From: Akkermansiaceae bacterium UBA1518
GTDB taxonomy: Bacteria > Verrucomicrobiota > Verrucomicrobiia > Verrucomicrobiales > Akkermansiaceae
Length of the DNA: 64,000 bases
NCBI GenBank assembly: GCA_002323895.1
Contig: DCQM01000007.1
Location: forward strand, 13,886-77,885
Reading direction: 5' to 3'
Position 1 is the first letter of the stretch; every line of letters begins with the position of its first letter. Both the position numbers and the translations under genes were made by a program. This document shows positions 27,642 to 37,771 of this stretch, one piece after another. Under the pieces are notes generated by a model that was given only the letters and a program-made list of their open reading frames with translations, was not told where the DNA came from and searched no databases.

Positions 27642-29049
27642 GTCGGTAGTGACGCCCTTGGAATTTATAGGTGAGAGCGGTGTGATCGATGCCCAGGAGA
27701 TGCAGGATCGTAGCTTGCAGGTCATGGACATGAACCGCATTCTCATCGTATTTATGTTTATCCGGCGAGATGGGTGTTCCTGATTTATCGACAATGTTGT
27801 AGCCGTAATCGTCAGTTTTTCCAAAGGAGATTCCGGGCTTGATGCCGCCGCCTGCCATCCACAGCGAGAAGCAGCGCGGGTGGTGGTCACGACCAAATCC
27901 GCTCGTGCTGAGTTTGCCCTGAGAGTAGTTGGTTCTCCCAAATTCTCCGCCCCAAACAACGAGGGTGTCATCGAGCATCCCGCGTTGTTTGAGATCCTTA
28001 ATGAGAGCTGCCGAAGCTTGATCGGTTTCCTTGCACTGACGACTGATCCCGCCTTTTAGTCCGCCATGTTGATCCCAGCCTTGATGATAGAGTTGGATGA
28101 ATTTAACCCCGCGCTCGGCGAGCCGTCGGGCCATAAGGCAATTTGCGGCAAATGAACCGGGATTCTTGGCTTCTTTTCCGTAAAGGTCGTAAATCGACTC
28201 GGGTTCCTTCTTGAGATCTGCGACTTCGGGAACACTCGATTGCATGTTGAAGGCCATCTCATATTGCTTGATGCGATCTTGGATCGCCCCGTCAGGTGAG
28301 AGCCCATGTTGGTGCGAATGAAGTTCGGCAAGTCGATCAAGAAGCATCCGGCGGGATTTCTCCGAAATTCCATCCGGGTTTGTTAAATAGAGGACGGGGT
28401 CTTTGCCAGACCGAAAGCGGACGCCTTGATACTCCGATGGCAAAAAACCGGATCCCCAGAGGCGGGACAAAAGAGGTTGGCCACCCTTGTTCTTAGTTAC
28501 AAGAACGACAAAAGACGGAAGATTGTTGTTGGAAGTGCCCAGCCCATATTGAAGCCAGGCTCCCATCGAGGGGCGTCCGGCAAGTTGCGATCCCGTTTGT
28601 AGATAGGTGACGCCGGGGCCGTGATTGATGGCCTCGGTGTAGATATTTTTCACGACGCAAAGATCGTCGGCAATCTTGGCGGTGTGCGGAAGGATTTCGG
28701 AAAACCATTGGCCTGACTGGCCATGACGTGCAAATTTAAAAGGCGATCCCGCGAGGGGAATTGATGACTGGTTCCCCGACATTGTCGAAAGGCGCTGTCC
28801 GCCCCGGACGCCATCTGGAAGTTGCTCGCCGTGTTTTTTGTTTAGGAGAGGTTTCGGGTCGTAAAGATCCAGTTGCGATGGTCCGCCGGACTGAAAAAGA
28901 AAGATGACTCGTTTGGCCTTTGTTGGAAGCTTCGGTGAGGCAAGAGAGGAATTTTCAGCCTGTAAAAGATCGGCCAAAGCAAGAGAACCAAATCCAAGGG
29001 CTGAGTTCCGGAGGACCTCACGTCGGTTGAGAAGAGGAGGATGTATCAT
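27598..29049 (-). CDS. DUF1501 secreted protein with Tat signal
   Basis: 483 residues starting with a Tat-like leader (NRREVLRNSALGFGSLALAD), then the DUF1501 fold related to alkaline phosphatase/sulfatase superfamily: RVIFLFQSGGPSQLDLYDPKP, KNIYTEAINHGPGVTYLQTG, LARRLAERGVKFIQLYHQGWDQHG and VVWGGEFGRT. Conserved His and Asp residues in these blocks suggest a metal-binding hydrolase of unknown substrate. In Planctomycetes and Verrucomicrobia this family is nearly always encoded beside the cytochrome/DUF1549/DUF1553 protein, exactly as here, with only five bases between the two genes. The two are probably co-transcribed and work together outside the cytoplasm. Confidence 0.95.
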   Translation of the reverse strand: MIHPPLLNRREVLRNSALGFGSLALADLLQAENSSLASPKLPTKAKRVIFLFQSGGPSQLDLYDPKPLLNKKHGEQLPDGVRGGQRLSTMSGNQSSIPLAGSPFKFARHGQSGQWFSEILPHTAKIADDLCVVKNIYTEAINHGPGVTYLQTGSQLAGRPSMGAWLQYGLGTSNNNLPSFVVLVTKNKGGQPLLSRLWGSGFLPSEYQGVRFRSGKDPVLYLTNPDGISEKSRRMLLDRLAELHSHQHGLSPDGAIQDRIKQYEMAFNMQSSVPEVADLKKEPESIYDLYGKEAKNPGSFAANCLMARRLAERGVKFIQLYHQGWDQHGGLKGGISRQCKETDQASAALIKDLKQRGMLDDTLVVWGGEFGRTNYSQGKLSTSGFGRDHHPRCFSLWMAGGGIKPGISFGKTDDYGYNIVDKSGTPISPDKHKYDENAVHVHDLQATILHLLGIDHTALTYKFQGRHYRLTDVHGQVVRPILA

Positions 29050-29054
29050 GTCGG

Positions 29055-32015
29055 CTATTGCTTTGTGTTCACCTCGTAAAGATTTAGAATCGCTTGTGCC
29101 ACTGTGGTTAGGGCGGCGAGTTCGGGAGTCGGGGATTTGGTCTTGGTGTGGCCTTGTGAAAGGAAGCGCTTGGCTTCTTCGGGATGGGCTTTGAAGTGAG
29201 CAAGCTGTTCTTCAAAAATCGCCGAGAGGATTCCGATCTCTTTCTCGTCCGGCTGCCTTGAGGCGAGGCGAAGATACATTTCTTGGATTGCTGCTTTTAT
29301 TTCAGTCGGGTGCTTTTGCAGGGTTTTTTCGGCGAGATGGCGCGAGGTTTCCACAAATTGAATTCCGTTTAGAAGGACAAGGGCTTGAAGAGGGGTTGAA
29401 GTTGTTTCGCGTTTCGCAGAGCAGACATCACGCTTCACAGCATCGAATGCCATCATGGCAGGTGAGGGGCCGGTGCGTTTCCAGTAAGTGTAAAGTGACC
29501 GGCGATAAAGCCCTTCACCCATTGTCGGTTTGGAAGGCTTGAAGGATTCGGCAAGATCATAAGGGTGAACCGAAGGCCCGCCGACTTTGGAAACGAGTAG
29601 TCCGGAGGCCGTAAGAGCTTGATCGCGAATTTGTTCGGCGGGAAGCCGGTGGCGAGGGCCGCGAGCCAAAAGGAGATTTTCAGGATCTTTTTCCAATTCT
29701 AGTGAATTGGCGAATGAGTCTTGTTGGTAAGGCCGGGACATAACGATATCCTTCATGAGCCTTTTCGTGTCCCATCCCGAAGCGACAAAGCGTGCGGAGA
29801 GTTCGTCTAAGAGTTCACGATGTTCGGGCCGTTCTCCTTGCATTCCGAAGTCTTCGGAGGTGCCAACGAGTCCGCGTCCAAAGAGGGATTGCCAGAAGCG
29901 ATTTACGATGACTCGCGAGGTGAGCGGGTGTTCGGGATGAGTGAGCCACTTTGCAAGCGAGAGTCGATTGGCGGGCTTCATGCCAAAGCTTGGGAGGAAT
30001 TTGGGAAAGGCAGCTTCGACTTTTTCACCACGGTTCTCGTAAGATCCTCGATTAAGAATGTATGCTTGTTTGGGCTTCCGAGATTCCTCCATGATCATAA
30101 TTTCGGGAATCGATTCCTCGAGGCGATTATAAGCGGCGCGAGCGTTTTGCAGTTCCTTAATTGCAGTTTTGTAGGAAGGTGCACTTTCCAAGTTTGATTT
30201 CAAAGGGCTTGGATCAATCGGGAAAAGTAGACCGCTGATTGCCTGGTCCGAAAGTTTGCTTTTGAAAACGCGGAATTCGTCGATCAACCCTTCCTTGAAA
30301 CCGCGATCGCGCATACGCTCGCCAAGGCGGATATGAGGATTCCCACCGCCCTTAATCGCTCGGGTTAGATGATCATATCTAATTTCGGTATTTGCTGGTT
30401 TCCCATTGATATAGATTTGTAACCCTCTTGCAGATGAGGATCCATCGTTGGTCACCGTGACGTGAACCCATTCGCCAGATTTGACTGGATTCTTGGTTTT
30501 GATTGAAATGGCGTTGCCAGGCCAAAAGTGAATGAGCGACCATTGCAAGTGATTGTCGACCAGTAGGAGTTCATAGCCCCGTGAGGCGGCATCATGCCAA
30601 GCTTTTGATCGCGAAAAAATGACGGCGCGATCTTTGAGGTTGGGCGTTTGGAGCCAGAGTGAGACAGTGAAAGGTTGCTCGCGGTGAAAATCGCCAACTT
30701 TCGTTCCAATAGCGTCATCTCCGGTCAGTTTGATGGCCTGTCTCACCTTGCCGGGAACCGCTTTGTTGGCTCCCTTGTCTTTGCCATCGTCAAAGGAAAG
30801 ATGGAGAAGTTGGTCGGCCTTGAGGCTTGGGGGGGCTTTGGGATCGACCTGAGTTGGCCTGAATTTTTTTGCTGTTTTTTCAAGCTTGCTATTGGCAAGG
30901 GCAATGGCTGCTTTTCGTTCGGTCAACTGTTGCTCTTGAGCTTCATTCGGAAGGGGCATTGCAGGGGTTGGCGTGGCTTCAGAATTGAAGTATGAGTAGA
31001 GGCCAGATTCATCGATATCGTCGAAGAAAGCGAACAGGGAATAGTAGTCCTTTGCAGTGGTGGGATCGTATTTGTGATCATGGCATCGGGAGCATTCCAT
31101 GGTCAGTCCCAAGAAGGTTGTTCCAAAAGTGTGGACGCGATCGGCAACGTATTCGACACGAAATTCTTCGGGAACCGAGCCACCTTCGACCTTTTGTTGG
31201 TGCAGGCGCGAGAAGGTGGTTGCGATCCGGGACTCGCGAGAGGCATCTGGAAGCAGATCCCCTGCGATTTGCTCAAGGATGAATTGGTCGAAGGGTTTGT
31301 TCGAGGTAAAAGCGTTAATGACGTAGTCGCGATAGGGCCAAACACGACGGTTTAGGTCCTGCTGGAATCCGTAACTGTCGGCGTAACGGGCTAGGTCAAG
31401 CCATGGAGTCGCCATTTGCTCGCCATAAGCGGGTGAAGCGAGCAGTTCGTCGACAAAGGGTTCAAGTTTTTTGGGATCAAATTTCTCGATTTGTTCTGGC
31501 GTTGGGGGAAGTCCGGTAAGATCGAATGTGAGGCGGCGAAGGAGTTGATGGGGCTTTGCTTTGGCTTTGAGCTCCATTCCTTTCTCGGCGAGATGATTTG
31601 AAACGATGGTGTCGATCGATTTGCCGGTCGCCTTGGGAAGCTTTGTGAATGCCCAATGTTCAGTATATTCAGCTCCTTCCTTGATCCATCGAGCTAATAG
31701 GTCTTTTTGTTCTACAGTGAGCTTTCGATTTGAATCTGGCGGTGGCATGAGGTCGTCCGGATCCTTTGAGTGGATTCGCTCAATGAGCTCTGACTTCTCA
31801 GGTTGGCGAGGAACGATTGCACCTGCATCGAGGGCATCCTCGCGAAGGTCGAGGCGCAGATCTCCTTCGCGGTGTTTTGGATCAGTTCCATGGCAGTAGT
31901 AGCAATTCTCAGACAAAATAGGCTGAATATCCCGATCGAAAGAGATGGTGTTCTCGCCAAACACATTGAGGAAGAGAAGGATGGCGAGTGTGAGAATACG
32001 CACGGATTTCGGCAT
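29055..32015 (-). CDS. Planctomycete-type cytochrome c / DUF1549 / LamG / DUF1553 protein
   Basis: From ATG 32015 the product is 986 residues with a signal ([17 protein letters not shown]). Domain order: a planctomycete cytochrome c module with a single heme motif NCYYCHG (C-x-x-C-H) near residue 38 and MPPP near residue 95; DUF1549 with [13 protein letters not shown] and [15 protein letters not shown]; a concanavalin/LamG-like module ([10 protein letters not shown] to [11 protein letters not shown]); and C-terminal DUF1553 with [14 protein letters not shown] and [17 protein letters not shown]. These large secreted proteins are typical of PVC bacteria and often sit in polysaccharide-utilisation loci. 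The inserted LamG module suggests carbohydrate or surface binding. It is the upstream partner of the DUF1501 gene. Confidence 0.94.
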   Translation of the reverse strand: MPKSVRILTLAILLFLNVFGENTISFDRDIQPILSENCYYCHGTDPKHREGDLRLDLREDALDAGAIVPRQPEKSELIERIHSKDPDDLMPPPDSNRKLTVEQKDLLARWIKEGAEYTEHWAFTKLPKATGKSIDTIVSNHLAEKGMELKAKAKPHQLLRRLTFDLTGLPPTPEQIEKFDPKKLEPFVDELLASPAYGEQMATPWLDLARYADSYGFQQDLNRRVWPYRDYVINAFTSNKPFDQFILEQIAGDLLPDASRESRIATTFSRLHQQKVEGGSVPEEFRVEYVADRVHTFGTTFLGLTMECSRCHDHKYDPTTAKDYYSLFAFFDDIDESGLYSYFNSEATPTPAMPLPNEAQEQQLTERKAAIALANSKLEKTAKKFRPTQVDPKAPPSLKADQLLHLSFDDGKDKGANKAVPGKVRQAIKLTGDDAIGTKVGDFHREQPFTVSLWLQTPNLKDRAVIFSRSKAWHDAASRGYELLLVDNHLQWSLIHFWPGNAISIKTKNPVKSGEWVHVTVTNDGSSSARGLQIYINGKPANTEIRYDHLTRAIKGGGNPHIRLGERMRDRGFKEGLIDEFRVFKSKLSDQAISGLLFPIDPSPLKSNLESAPSYKTAIKELQNARAAYNRLEESIPEIMIMEESRKPKQAYILNRGSYENRGEKVEAAFPKFLPSFGMKPANRLSLAKWLTHPEHPLTSRVIVNRFWQSLFGRGLVGTSEDFGMQGERPEHRELLDELSARFVASGWDTKRLMKDIVMSRPYQQDSFANSLELEKDPENLLLARGPRHRLPAEQIRDQALTASGLLVSKVGGPSVHPYDLAESFKPSKPTMGEGLYRRSLYTYWKRTGPSPAMMAFDAVKRDVCSAKRETTSTPLQALVLLNGIQFVETSRHLAEKTLQKHPTEIKAAIQEMYLRLASRQPDEKEIGILSAIFEEQLAHFKAHPEEAKRFLSQGHTKTKSPTPELAALTTVAQAILNLYEVNTKQ

Positions 32016-32339
32016 AAAAATTGTCGATTTGTGTGACAGTGTGAGTATCACTTATTGCCACTCAATTTGTTACTAAGAATTCAGTGGTTGGTTATCAAAA
32101 AGATTGATTCTTGGGCTCAGACGGGTCGGTTGTTGGGGTGGTCGAGCCTGATCGTTTTGATTTTGACGCTGTGTTCGCCTTTTTGAGTTCAAAAGGCTTA
32201 GGGTGATCTTTTGGTAAGTTATTTGAACACTAAGGATGGCAGAATTCGGGGGTTATGGCTGTTTCGTGAAAGTCCGTACGATTGTTAAAGCCTCACTTTA
32301 TCCTCGAAAGTTAGGCTTGGTTCAAGGCGTAATGGTCCT
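32016..32339. other. 324-bp divergent intergenic region with one hairpin
   Basis: Between the divergent cytochrome/DUF1549 gene and the DUF4175-like gene. It contains an inverted repeat GCCTTTT (32177-32183) and AAAAGGC (32191-32197) that extends inward with one bulge, but no T-run. It must hold promoters for both neighbours, though I see no strong -35/-10 pair or operator. No gene is visible. Confidence 0.3.
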
Positions 32340-35300
32340 ATGCAAACAAGCGTTCCACCGGAGATTGCTAAAGGTCTCAAATCTCTCCGTCGGCGGATCA
32401 GGTGGATTCAGCTCATTCGGGGTTTTCTCAAAACCACAAGCGTGGTTCTTATTGGGTTGCTTGCTATCGTGGCTCTTGATTTCTTCCTAGCGCCCTTGCC
32501 TTCGTGGGCGCGGGGCATGCTTTTCTTTGGGTGGCTTTCTGCGGCAGGGCTTGCTGCAATTCTTTTTATTGCAAAATCACTCTTGACCAAGATCTCGCTT
32601 GTGAAACTCGCGCGGTGGCTGGAGGAACGTCATCCAGAGGTTCAAGAGAGAATTAGTACTACCTTAGAGCTTTCTGATCATCCGGAGGGAATTTCGCCCG
32701 AGTTGCTGTTGGAACTTTCTAATGAAGCGGCCGCTGATATTAACAAGGTTGATCCGAATGAAGAAGTAGCTGGAAGTCGTGTGCGGCGATCCATTTGGTC
32801 GGTTGCGACCTGTTTGGTGGCGATTATTGTTTTAGTGGCGATTTGGCCGCGTGAGATGAATCGCCTTTTGACTCGTGCAGTTTCGCCATTCACGGAGTTG
32901 GGAAATGCCGGGGCTTTTCGTTTTGATATTAGTCCAGGAAACCTCGAGGTTCTAGAAGGTGATGAAATTCAGATCGACCTTACCTATAATGGTGATTTGG
33001 AGGAGCCTTTGCAGTTGATCATTGAAAAAAATGGGAATCTCATAGCTGAGACTCTTGAACCAAGCTCTTCCGACGGCAATTCCCACCGCTACTCGTATCA
33101 TCTCAACTCGGCAGAAGCTGGATTTAAATATTCCGCTCTTGTGGCGGGAAATGAAAGCGATCGCTTCGAGGTGAAGGTTTATCGGCTTCCGCGTCTTTTG
33201 GAGCCCACCGTAAACTTGCGATATCCTCCTTACACCGAATGGCCAGATCGGGCGGTTTCACTGGGAACTGGAATTCAGGCCCTGGCTGGAACCGAAGTAA
33301 CCTTAAAAGGGCGATTTGATACTCCAATTGATTCAGGAGAGGTTCTGTTTGATTCGGGGTCGCTGGGTGAAATAGAGCTGGAGCCTACGGCGCGCGGAAC
33401 AATTGTATCTTGGAGGACGATTTTGCAACCGGGCCTTGAAGGCGCTGCTTTAATGAAGGTAAAGCATCGTTTGGGCCGCGAGCTTGATGCTGCGCAGTTT
33501 CAGCTTTTAGCTGAGGAAGATCCTGCTCCGGAAGTAGAAATTTTAACTCCGGTTCAAAGGGAGTTTCGGGTGAAATCGACCGAACAGGTGGTTCTAGTCT
33601 ACTCTGCCGTTGAGCAGATTGGGATCGCCAAGGTCGAAATCGAGCTTGAAGTTAATGGTAAGCCGGTCGAATCGCTTGTTGAGCTACTTCCTGAACGAAT
33701 CGATGGTGCAAACGGAAAGGTTTGGGAGGGCGAGGCGATGGTTCTACTGAGTAATATTGTGGCAAAGCACAAAGGCGCGGAACAAGTGAAGATGCGTCTA
33801 GCGGTTAGTGATAATCGCCCTGAATGGCTTTCAGGTCCCGGTGTAGGCTACTCGGAGTGGCTTGAATTTAAGCTGGATATGAACGCCGAGTCTCTGGTTC
33901 GCCAAGAATTGCGCAATCAGGACAGTGATCTTAAGAAGACTATTGGAGATGCGATTAAGAAAGTTCAAGAAGCTCGAAACAAGATGCAAGTTGCCAAGGG
34001 GCAACTGAATAAAGAGCAAGTCAGCGAGCGTGCAGAGAAGGTTCTTGCGCAGGCTCGTGAAAAGTTAGATGACGCGAAAGAAGATCTCACCGGGCTCAGC
34101 GAACGGATGAAACAGAGCGTGCAGGAGCATCGACGTGATGATGTAGACAAAGCGGTGGCGAAACTCGATGAGGCAAAGAGGTCAGTTGAAAATGCTCCGC
34201 TTCAAGACACTCCCGAAGCTCGGAGATCTGAGGTCGATAATGCCCTTCGCGAAAGTGAAGAGGCGATAAACGATCTTCAGCAATTGCGTCAGGAGGTTCA
34301 AAAGGATCAACCTAAGACCAATGATTTGGCTAAACTTCAGGAAATGGCCCAGAAACAGGAAGAATTGGCTCGTGAGGCTGCTGAGGAAACTCCCGACCAG
34401 GACTGGGAGAATGAGCAGCGCCAGATGCAAGAGCAGATTCGGCAGGAGGTCGCTCAATCACCTGAAGCAAAAGCTGCTGCGATGAAGGCTCAGGCAGATC
34501 AAGCAATGAAACTTTCTAATGAGGCTGAAGAGTTGAAGAATGCTCAGGAAGGGCTTTCAGAGTTGAGCGAACAGGCTGAGCCGGCTCCTCAAAAGATGAA
34601 TGCCGATCAGCTAAAGAATGCGCTCATTCAAGAACAGGAGAATGCTCTGACTGAAGCTCGCCAAGAACTTGCCGAGGCGCGCCGGGATAAAGAAGATGAT
34701 AGAGTTGGAGATCTGAACAATGCTATGAATGAGGCTCGAGAAGCTGCTAATAAAGCACGCCAATCGAAGCTCGAGCAAGCCGCAGGATTAGCAAAAAAGG
34801 CTGCGGATAAGTTGGTAGAAAGCTCTGATCAATCACCATCTCAAGAAGCATTGAAGGAAAAACAGGATAAGCTTTCGGATGCCTTTGAATCGCTAGCTGA
34901 AGGGAATACTGAGAAAGCCCAAGATACTTTGGAGGAGATCCAGGAGATGGCTAACCCCCGTGAGATTGCGAAGGCTTTGGCTGAAGAACAACTGGAGGCT
35001 GCTAACGAAGCTCGACAGGAAATGTCAGAGGCTAAGCGTGATAAGGAAGGTCGTGCTGAAGATTTGGCTAATGCAGCCGAGGAAGCCACCGAAGCGGCTG
35101 AGGAAGCTCAGAAAAACAATCCTGAAATGGCAGCCGAAGCAGCTATGAATGCTGTCGAAGAATTATCGAAAGCTACCGAGAAATCAGATTCACAGAAGTC
35201 TCTTCAAAACAAACAGGAGAAGTTGGCGGAAGCATTCGAAGCTCTTGCGGAGGGAAATACGGCTGAGGCTCAAGCAGCTCTCGAGGAAGTTCAGAACATT

Positions 35301-36713
35301 GCTGATCCGGATAATGTTGCGAAAGCTCTTGCGGAAGCTCAGAAAGATATTCTCGAGGGGGCGAAGGACGAACTGAGTGATGCACAGAGCGGCCGGGAGG
35401 CCCGTGCTGAGACTCTTCCCAATGCTGTAGAGAAAGCTCAGGAGGCTTTCAGTGAAGCAAAGCGGGCTGATGCCAAAGCTGCCGCTGAAGCTGCTCAGAA
35501 TGCTGCCGAGGAGTTGGGCAAGGGTGCTGAATCGTCGCCGTCTCAACAGTCGCTTCAAAATCAGCAGGAGGCGCTCGCCGAGGCTTTTGAGGAGCTTGCG
35601 GAGGGTAACACCAACGAAGCCCTTCAGGCACTTGGAAAATTGCAGTCCGAGCGTTTGAATGGTGCTCTTGAACAAGCTTTAGCTCGAGAGCAAGAGGCAA
35701 TCGTCGAAGGAACCCAGCAGGAGTTGAGTGAAGCTCGTGAGATGCAGGAAGCGCGAGCCAATGATCTGCCGGAAGCATTGGCCCAAGCGGAGAGCGCGTT
35801 ACAGGAGGCAATCAAAGGAGACCCGCAAGCTGCTGCAGAGGCTGCTCAAGCTGCAGCGTCCGAACTTTCTAAAGGTGCTGAGGTTTCCGACTCCCAAAGT
35901 TCTTTGCAAGAGCGCCAGGAGGGAATTGCCGAAGCCTTACAAGATCTTGCGGAAGGTCGTGCTGGGGAAGCTCTTGCTTCCCTACAGGAAATGCAAAGCG
36001 AGCGGGCGGCGGATTTAGCTCAAGCGATCGATGATGTTGCAGCGGTTGAGGGTGACCCGTTAAGTCAGGCAAGCCAGATGGCAAACCAGGGGGCTCAGAA
36101 TGCTAGCCAGGCTGCGCAAGCGCAGCAAGATGGGCAGGCCCAGCAAGCTTCTCAACAGCATCAACAGGCTGCTCAAAAATTTTCTCAAGCTCAGCAGTCA
36201 CTTCAAAGCGCTTCGCAACAGTTAGCTCAGAAAGCTTCTCAGGCTGCAGAGCAAAGTGAGAATCCTAACCAAGCTCCAGCGCCAGGAGATGCAATGGCTG
36301 AGGCCTTGCAGCAGAGCTCACAAGCTGCAAATTCGGCACAATCCGGACAACAGCAACAGGCCGCAGCCCAAGCTCAGGCCGCAGCCGAGGCTTTAAAGCA
36401 GGCAGCGAGCGAAGCGATGTCCAATATGAAAAAAGGTGGTAAGCCGGGTGATCCAGCTCAGGCGAATCAACCTGGTGAACCCAGTGATCAAGCGGCGCCT
36501 CCTAGTGACGAAGCGAAGGAAGGAGTTCGTCAGGCGCAGGCTAACCAAGGTGTCCCTGCCGAGCTCGCCAAGCTAGGAATCAATGCTGCGGATTGGGAAA
36601 AGATCCAAGCTACTCTCAAGACAGATGTCAGTGGATCCCGCCGTGCAGTTATACCTGAAGACTACCGGGGCCTCGTCCAAAAATATTTTGAGCAAGTCTC
36701 TAAAAAGAAATGA
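32340..36713 (+). CDS. DUF4175-like membrane protein with long repetitive coiled-coil tail
   Basis: 1457 residues. Residues 1-180 carry three membrane helices (TTSVVLIGLLAIVALDFFLA, GMLFFGWLSAAGLAAILFIA and VATCLVAIIVLVAIW) and a conserved cytoplasmic stretch WLEERHPEVQERISTTLELS. Residues 180-520 look like tandem beta-sandwich modules outside the membrane. From about 530 on, the protein is an Ala/Glu/Gln-rich helical region with tandem 117-residue repeats, then a Gln/Ala-rich low-complexity stretch, and a conserved end (GINAADWEKIQATL, SGSRRAVIPEDYRGLVQKYF). The N-terminal layout is that of DUF4175-type proteins. The ATG of the next gene overlaps its stop. Role unknown; an envelope-spanning or scaffolding function is an inference. 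Confidence 0.85.
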   Translation: MQTSVPPEIAKGLKSLRRRIRWIQLIRGFLKTTSVVLIGLLAIVALDFFLAPLPSWARGMLFFGWLSAAGLAAILFIAKSLLTKISLVKLARWLEERHPEVQERISTTLELSDHPEGISPELLLELSNEAAADINKVDPNEEVAGSRVRRSIWSVATCLVAIIVLVAIWPREMNRLLTRAVSPFTELGNAGAFRFDISPGNLEVLEGDEIQIDLTYNGDLEEPLQLIIEKNGNLIAETLEPSSSDGNSHRYSYHLNSAEAGFKYSALVAGNESDRFEVKVYRLPRLLEPTVNLRYPPYTEWPDRAVSLGTGIQALAGTEVTLKGRFDTPIDSGEVLFDSGSLGEIELEPTARGTIVSWRTILQPGLEGAALMKVKHRLGRELDAAQFQLLAEEDPAPEVEILTPVQREFRVKSTEQVVLVYSAVEQIGIAKVEIELEVNGKPVESLVELLPERIDGANGKVWEGEAMVLLSNIVAKHKGAEQVKMRLAVSDNRPEWLSGPGVGYSEWLEFKLDMNAESLVRQELRNQDSDLKKTIGDAIKKVQEARNKMQVAKGQLNKEQVSERAEKVLAQAREKLDDAKEDLTGLSERMKQSVQEHRRDDVDKAVAKLDEAKRSVENAPLQDTPEARRSEVDNALRESEEAINDLQQLRQEVQKDQPKTNDLAKLQEMAQKQEELAREAAEETPDQDWENEQRQMQEQIRQEVAQSPEAKAAAMKAQADQAMKLSNEAEELKNAQEGLSELSEQAEPAPQKMNADQLKNALIQEQENALTEARQELAEARRDKEDDRVGDLNNAMNEAREAANKARQSKLEQAAGLAKKAADKLVESSDQSPSQEALKEKQDKLSDAFESLAEGNTEKAQDTLEEIQEMANPREIAKALAEEQLEAANEARQEMSEAKRDKEGRAEDLANAAEEATEAAEEAQKNNPEMAAEAAMNAVEELSKATEKSDSQKSLQNKQEKLAEAFEALAEGNTAEAQAALEEVQNIADPDNVAKALAEAQKDILEGAKDELSDAQSGREARAETLPNAVEKAQEAFSEAKRADAKAAAEAAQNAAEELGKGAESSPSQQSLQNQQEALAEAFEELAEGNTNEALQALGKLQSERLNGALEQALAREQEAIVEGTQQELSEAREMQEARANDLPEALAQAESALQEAIKGDPQAAAEAAQAAASELSKGAEVSDSQSSLQERQEGIAEALQDLAEGRAGEALASLQEMQSERAADLAQAIDDVAAVEGDPLSQASQMANQGAQNASQAAQAQQDGQAQQASQQHQQAAQKFSQAQQSLQSASQQLAQKASQAAEQSENPNQAPAPGDAMAEALQQSSQAANSAQSGQQQQAAAQAQAAAEALKQAASEAMSNMKKGGKPGDPAQANQPGEPSDQAAPPSDEAKEGVRQAQANQGVPAELAKLGINAADWEKIQATLKTDVSGSRRAVIPEDYRGLVQKYFEQVSKKK
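34620..36050 (+). repeat. In-frame tandem repeats of exactly 351 bp (117 residues) within the DUF4175-like gene
   Basis: The segment Ser-Gln-x-(S/A)-Leu followed by (K/Q)QE-x-L-x-(E/D)AF(E) and LAEGN recurs with its Ser codon at 34839, 35190, 35541 and 35892, three equal steps of 351 bp. An earlier degenerate copy begins near 34620, and the last copy fades out around 36050. Each unit also carries a conserved E-x-x-EAR/SEA-x-RD-x-E-x-RA-x-DL block and an AAEAA-x-x-A-x-ELSK end. Confidence 0.85.
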
Positions 36714-37762
36714 AAAAGCTTTTCTCACTCATCCTAGGCGCCTTTCTCGTTGTAATCGCGTCAGGTCAGGAAGTCGTCCCAACTGTTTTCGCCAATTGGA
36801 AGGACAGGGTTGATCCATCGGTCGATCGGGGTCTGAATTATTTGGTCCGCTCTCAGCTGAACGACGGAAGTTACCCTGGGAGTTACGGGAATTCCTGTGG
36901 AATTCCAGCCCTCGCAGGAATGGCTTTTTTATCTCGTGGACATCTGCCTACGGAGGGGCCTTATGCGGACTCGTTAAATAAGATTATCGATTTCTTGATT
37001 GGAAGACAGAATCGGGAGGGACTCTACACTGGGGGGCAATACGGTAGCGGGCCCATGTATGGTCACAATATTGCCACACTTTTTTTATCCGAGGTTTCTG
37101 GGATGGTGGATCCGGACCGCCAAAAGAAAATTAATGGAAGTCTCCCTCGCGCGTTATCTTTAATTCTTCGTGCTCAGGCAGTTCAGAAGTCATCACGTCA
37201 TAAAGGTGGCTGGCGTTACCATCCCAATTCGCGGGATTCAGATACTTCCTGCAGTGGTTGGGCTCTGATGGCGCTGCGTTCTGCGAAACTCAATGGGGCT
37301 GATGTACCAGACAAGGCTATCGCAGACGCGGTTGCTTATCTTTATGGAAATTTTTCGGAAAAGAATGGTCACTTTGGTTATTCCAGCCCTCATAATTCCA
37401 AGAATTCTCTGACCGGGATGGGACTTCTTTGTCTGGAGCTTTGCGGAGAACACGGCAAGCCGTCTACGATTAAAGCGGCCGATTACATTCTCGAGAGTTT
37501 TCGAGCGCTGGAAGGGGCTCAGTTTGAATTTTATGGCAACTACTACAACGCTCAGGCCATGTTTCAGCTCGGGGGGAAGTATTGGGAAACTTATGCTGAC
37601 TGGATGTATGAGACATATCTGGAAAAGCAAAAAGACGATGGTTCATGGTATAGCCGAGAGGCGGGTCAGGTGTACGGAACTGCGATGATGACGCTTGCCT
37701 TTACTGTTCCTTATCGTCAGTTGCCGATTTACCAGCGTGACGAGACGGTGGATGAAGAGTAA
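36710..37762 (+). CDS. Secreted prenyltransferase/squalene-oxidase-repeat protein
   Basis: 350 residues with a Sec signal (KKLFSLILGAFLVVIASGQ). The mature part is an alpha/alpha-barrel of the squalene-hopene cyclase/prenyltransferase repeat kind: repeated motifs such as GLNYLVRSQLNDGSYPG, DFLIGRQNREGLYTGGQYG, KGGWRYHPNSRDSDTSCSGW and LEKQKDDGSWYSREAGQVYG. The DxDD cyclisation motif of true terpene cyclases is absent (DSDTS appears at the equivalent place), so it is more likely a binding or scaffold protein. It overlaps the DUF4175-like gene by four bases and is followed by a TPR gene nine bases on, forming a three-gene operon that recurs in PVC bacteria. Confidence 0.88.
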   Translation: MKKLFSLILGAFLVVIASGQEVVPTVFANWKDRVDPSVDRGLNYLVRSQLNDGSYPGSYGNSCGIPALAGMAFLSRGHLPTEGPYADSLNKIIDFLIGRQNREGLYTGGQYGSGPMYGHNIATLFLSEVSGMVDPDRQKKINGSLPRALSLILRAQAVQKSSRHKGGWRYHPNSRDSDTSCSGWALMALRSAKLNGADVPDKAIADAVAYLYGNFSEKNGHFGYSSPHNSKNSLTGMGLLCLELCGEHGKPSTIKAADYILESFRALEGAQFEFYGNYYNAQAMFQLGGKYWETYADWMYETYLEKQKDDGSWYSREAGQVYGTAMMTLAFTVPYRQLPIYQRDETVDEE

Positions 37763-37771
37763 CTTCTTCGT

